Shown here: positions 63,832 through 64,000 of the stretch, in pieces
How positions within the stretch are numbered: the first letter of the stretch is position 1
How the letters are laid out: each line of letters starts with the position of its first letter
Assembly (NCBI RefSeq): GCF_038396675.1
Contig: NC_088930.1
Location: forward strand, 37,078,501-37,142,500
DNA: 64,000 bases
DNA from: Hydra vulgaris
Lineage: Eukaryota; Cnidaria; Hydrozoa; Anthoathecata; Hydridae
Direction: 5' to 3'
The notes under the pieces: generated by a model
Told to the model about the DNA's origin: nothing
Databases searched by the model: none
What the model saw: the letters and a program-made list of their open reading frames with translations, nothing else
Translations under genes and position numbers: made by a program

Positions 63832-64000
63832 AGTGAAATTTATATATGTAAATAGTTGTTAAATACGGGCGCCCCTGAATTTAATTTTTATTAAGTATGC
63901 AAAATGTATTTATTTTTTTAGATTCTTCGGTTTCTCTACACTTTTCAAAGTAAATAAAGTTTATATGTGTAAATGGTCGCTAAAAACGGGGGCCCCTAAA
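63832..64000. repeat. Direct repeat ending in GGGCGCCCCT / GGGGGCCCCT
   Basis: agtgaaatttatatatgtaa..tacgggcgcccctga (63832-63880) recurs as aataaagtttatatgtgtaa..aacgggggcccctaa (63952-64000), about 120 bp apart. GGGCCCC-type ends are seen in some hAT elements, so the window edge may cut one. Confidence 0.65.

Overview
This is an AT-rich eukaryotic genomic window with no operons, Shine-Dalgarno sites or bacterial gene packing. It holds introns with GT..AG borders, long (TA)n, (CATA)n, (GA)n and (TG)n microsatellites, and a dense mix of transposable elements. The composition, the mixture of element families (PIF/Harbinger, DD37E mariner, pogo, hAT, BEL/Pao, CR1/Jockey-type LINEs) and an ERG-type potassium channel gene fit an early-branching animal. 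A hydrozoan cnidarian such as Hydra is the best guess; this rests on general resemblance, not on a database match.

Only one host protein gene is recognisable. It is an ERG-type (KCNH family) voltage-gated K+ channel on the minus strand, present as seven consecutive exons between 40000 and 34144. Reading phases agree at every junction. The exons run from the S1 segment through the SVGFGN selectivity filter and the cyclic-nucleotide-binding homology domain to a C-terminal coiled-coil exon. The 5' exons that would carry a PAS domain were not found in the window. The introns hold a hAT-type non-autonomous element, a fold-back element, hAT debris and long TA runs.

The rest is layered mobile DNA. 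From left to right: empty AT-rich DNA (1-2790); a decayed PIF/Harbinger element with its MADF/Myb-like gene and DDE transposase (2797-6353); a fold-back MITE (7253-7464); a LINE interrupted by a complete TIR-flanked DD37E mariner (7525-10062); a ~76-bp tandem repeat; a MITE with a TAA target duplication abutting a broken repeat-type gene (10868-13588); microsatellites; a BEL/Pao fragment with its 3' LTR (15230-16679); a LINE (17050-18750); a long stretch with little content (18750-24720); a hAT pseudogene (24728-26093); a pogo C-terminal scrap; a U2-snRNA-headed retroposon (28078-28249); a degraded pogo-type gene (29243-30624); two MITEs abutting at one TA; a LINE scrap; another MITE; a tRNA-derived SINE; the channel gene; a nearly intact pogo transposon (43219-46693) with one nonsense codon; a second tRNA-derived SINE; LINE 3' ends; a TSD-flanked BEL/Pao element with both LTRs (52704-58044); a hAT remnant (59190-61170); a 366-bp fold-back; and a LINE 3' end (62720-63610).

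The items most worth a second look are the U2-headed retroposon with its 10-bp target duplication; an array of donor-like 16-17-bp repeats at the 5' splice site of the channel pore exon; the nearly intact pogo element with clustered subterminal motifs; and a recurring pattern of perfect short-loop inverted duplications, several of which sit exactly where a reading frame breaks. No wholly new molecular system can be claimed from the sequence alone.
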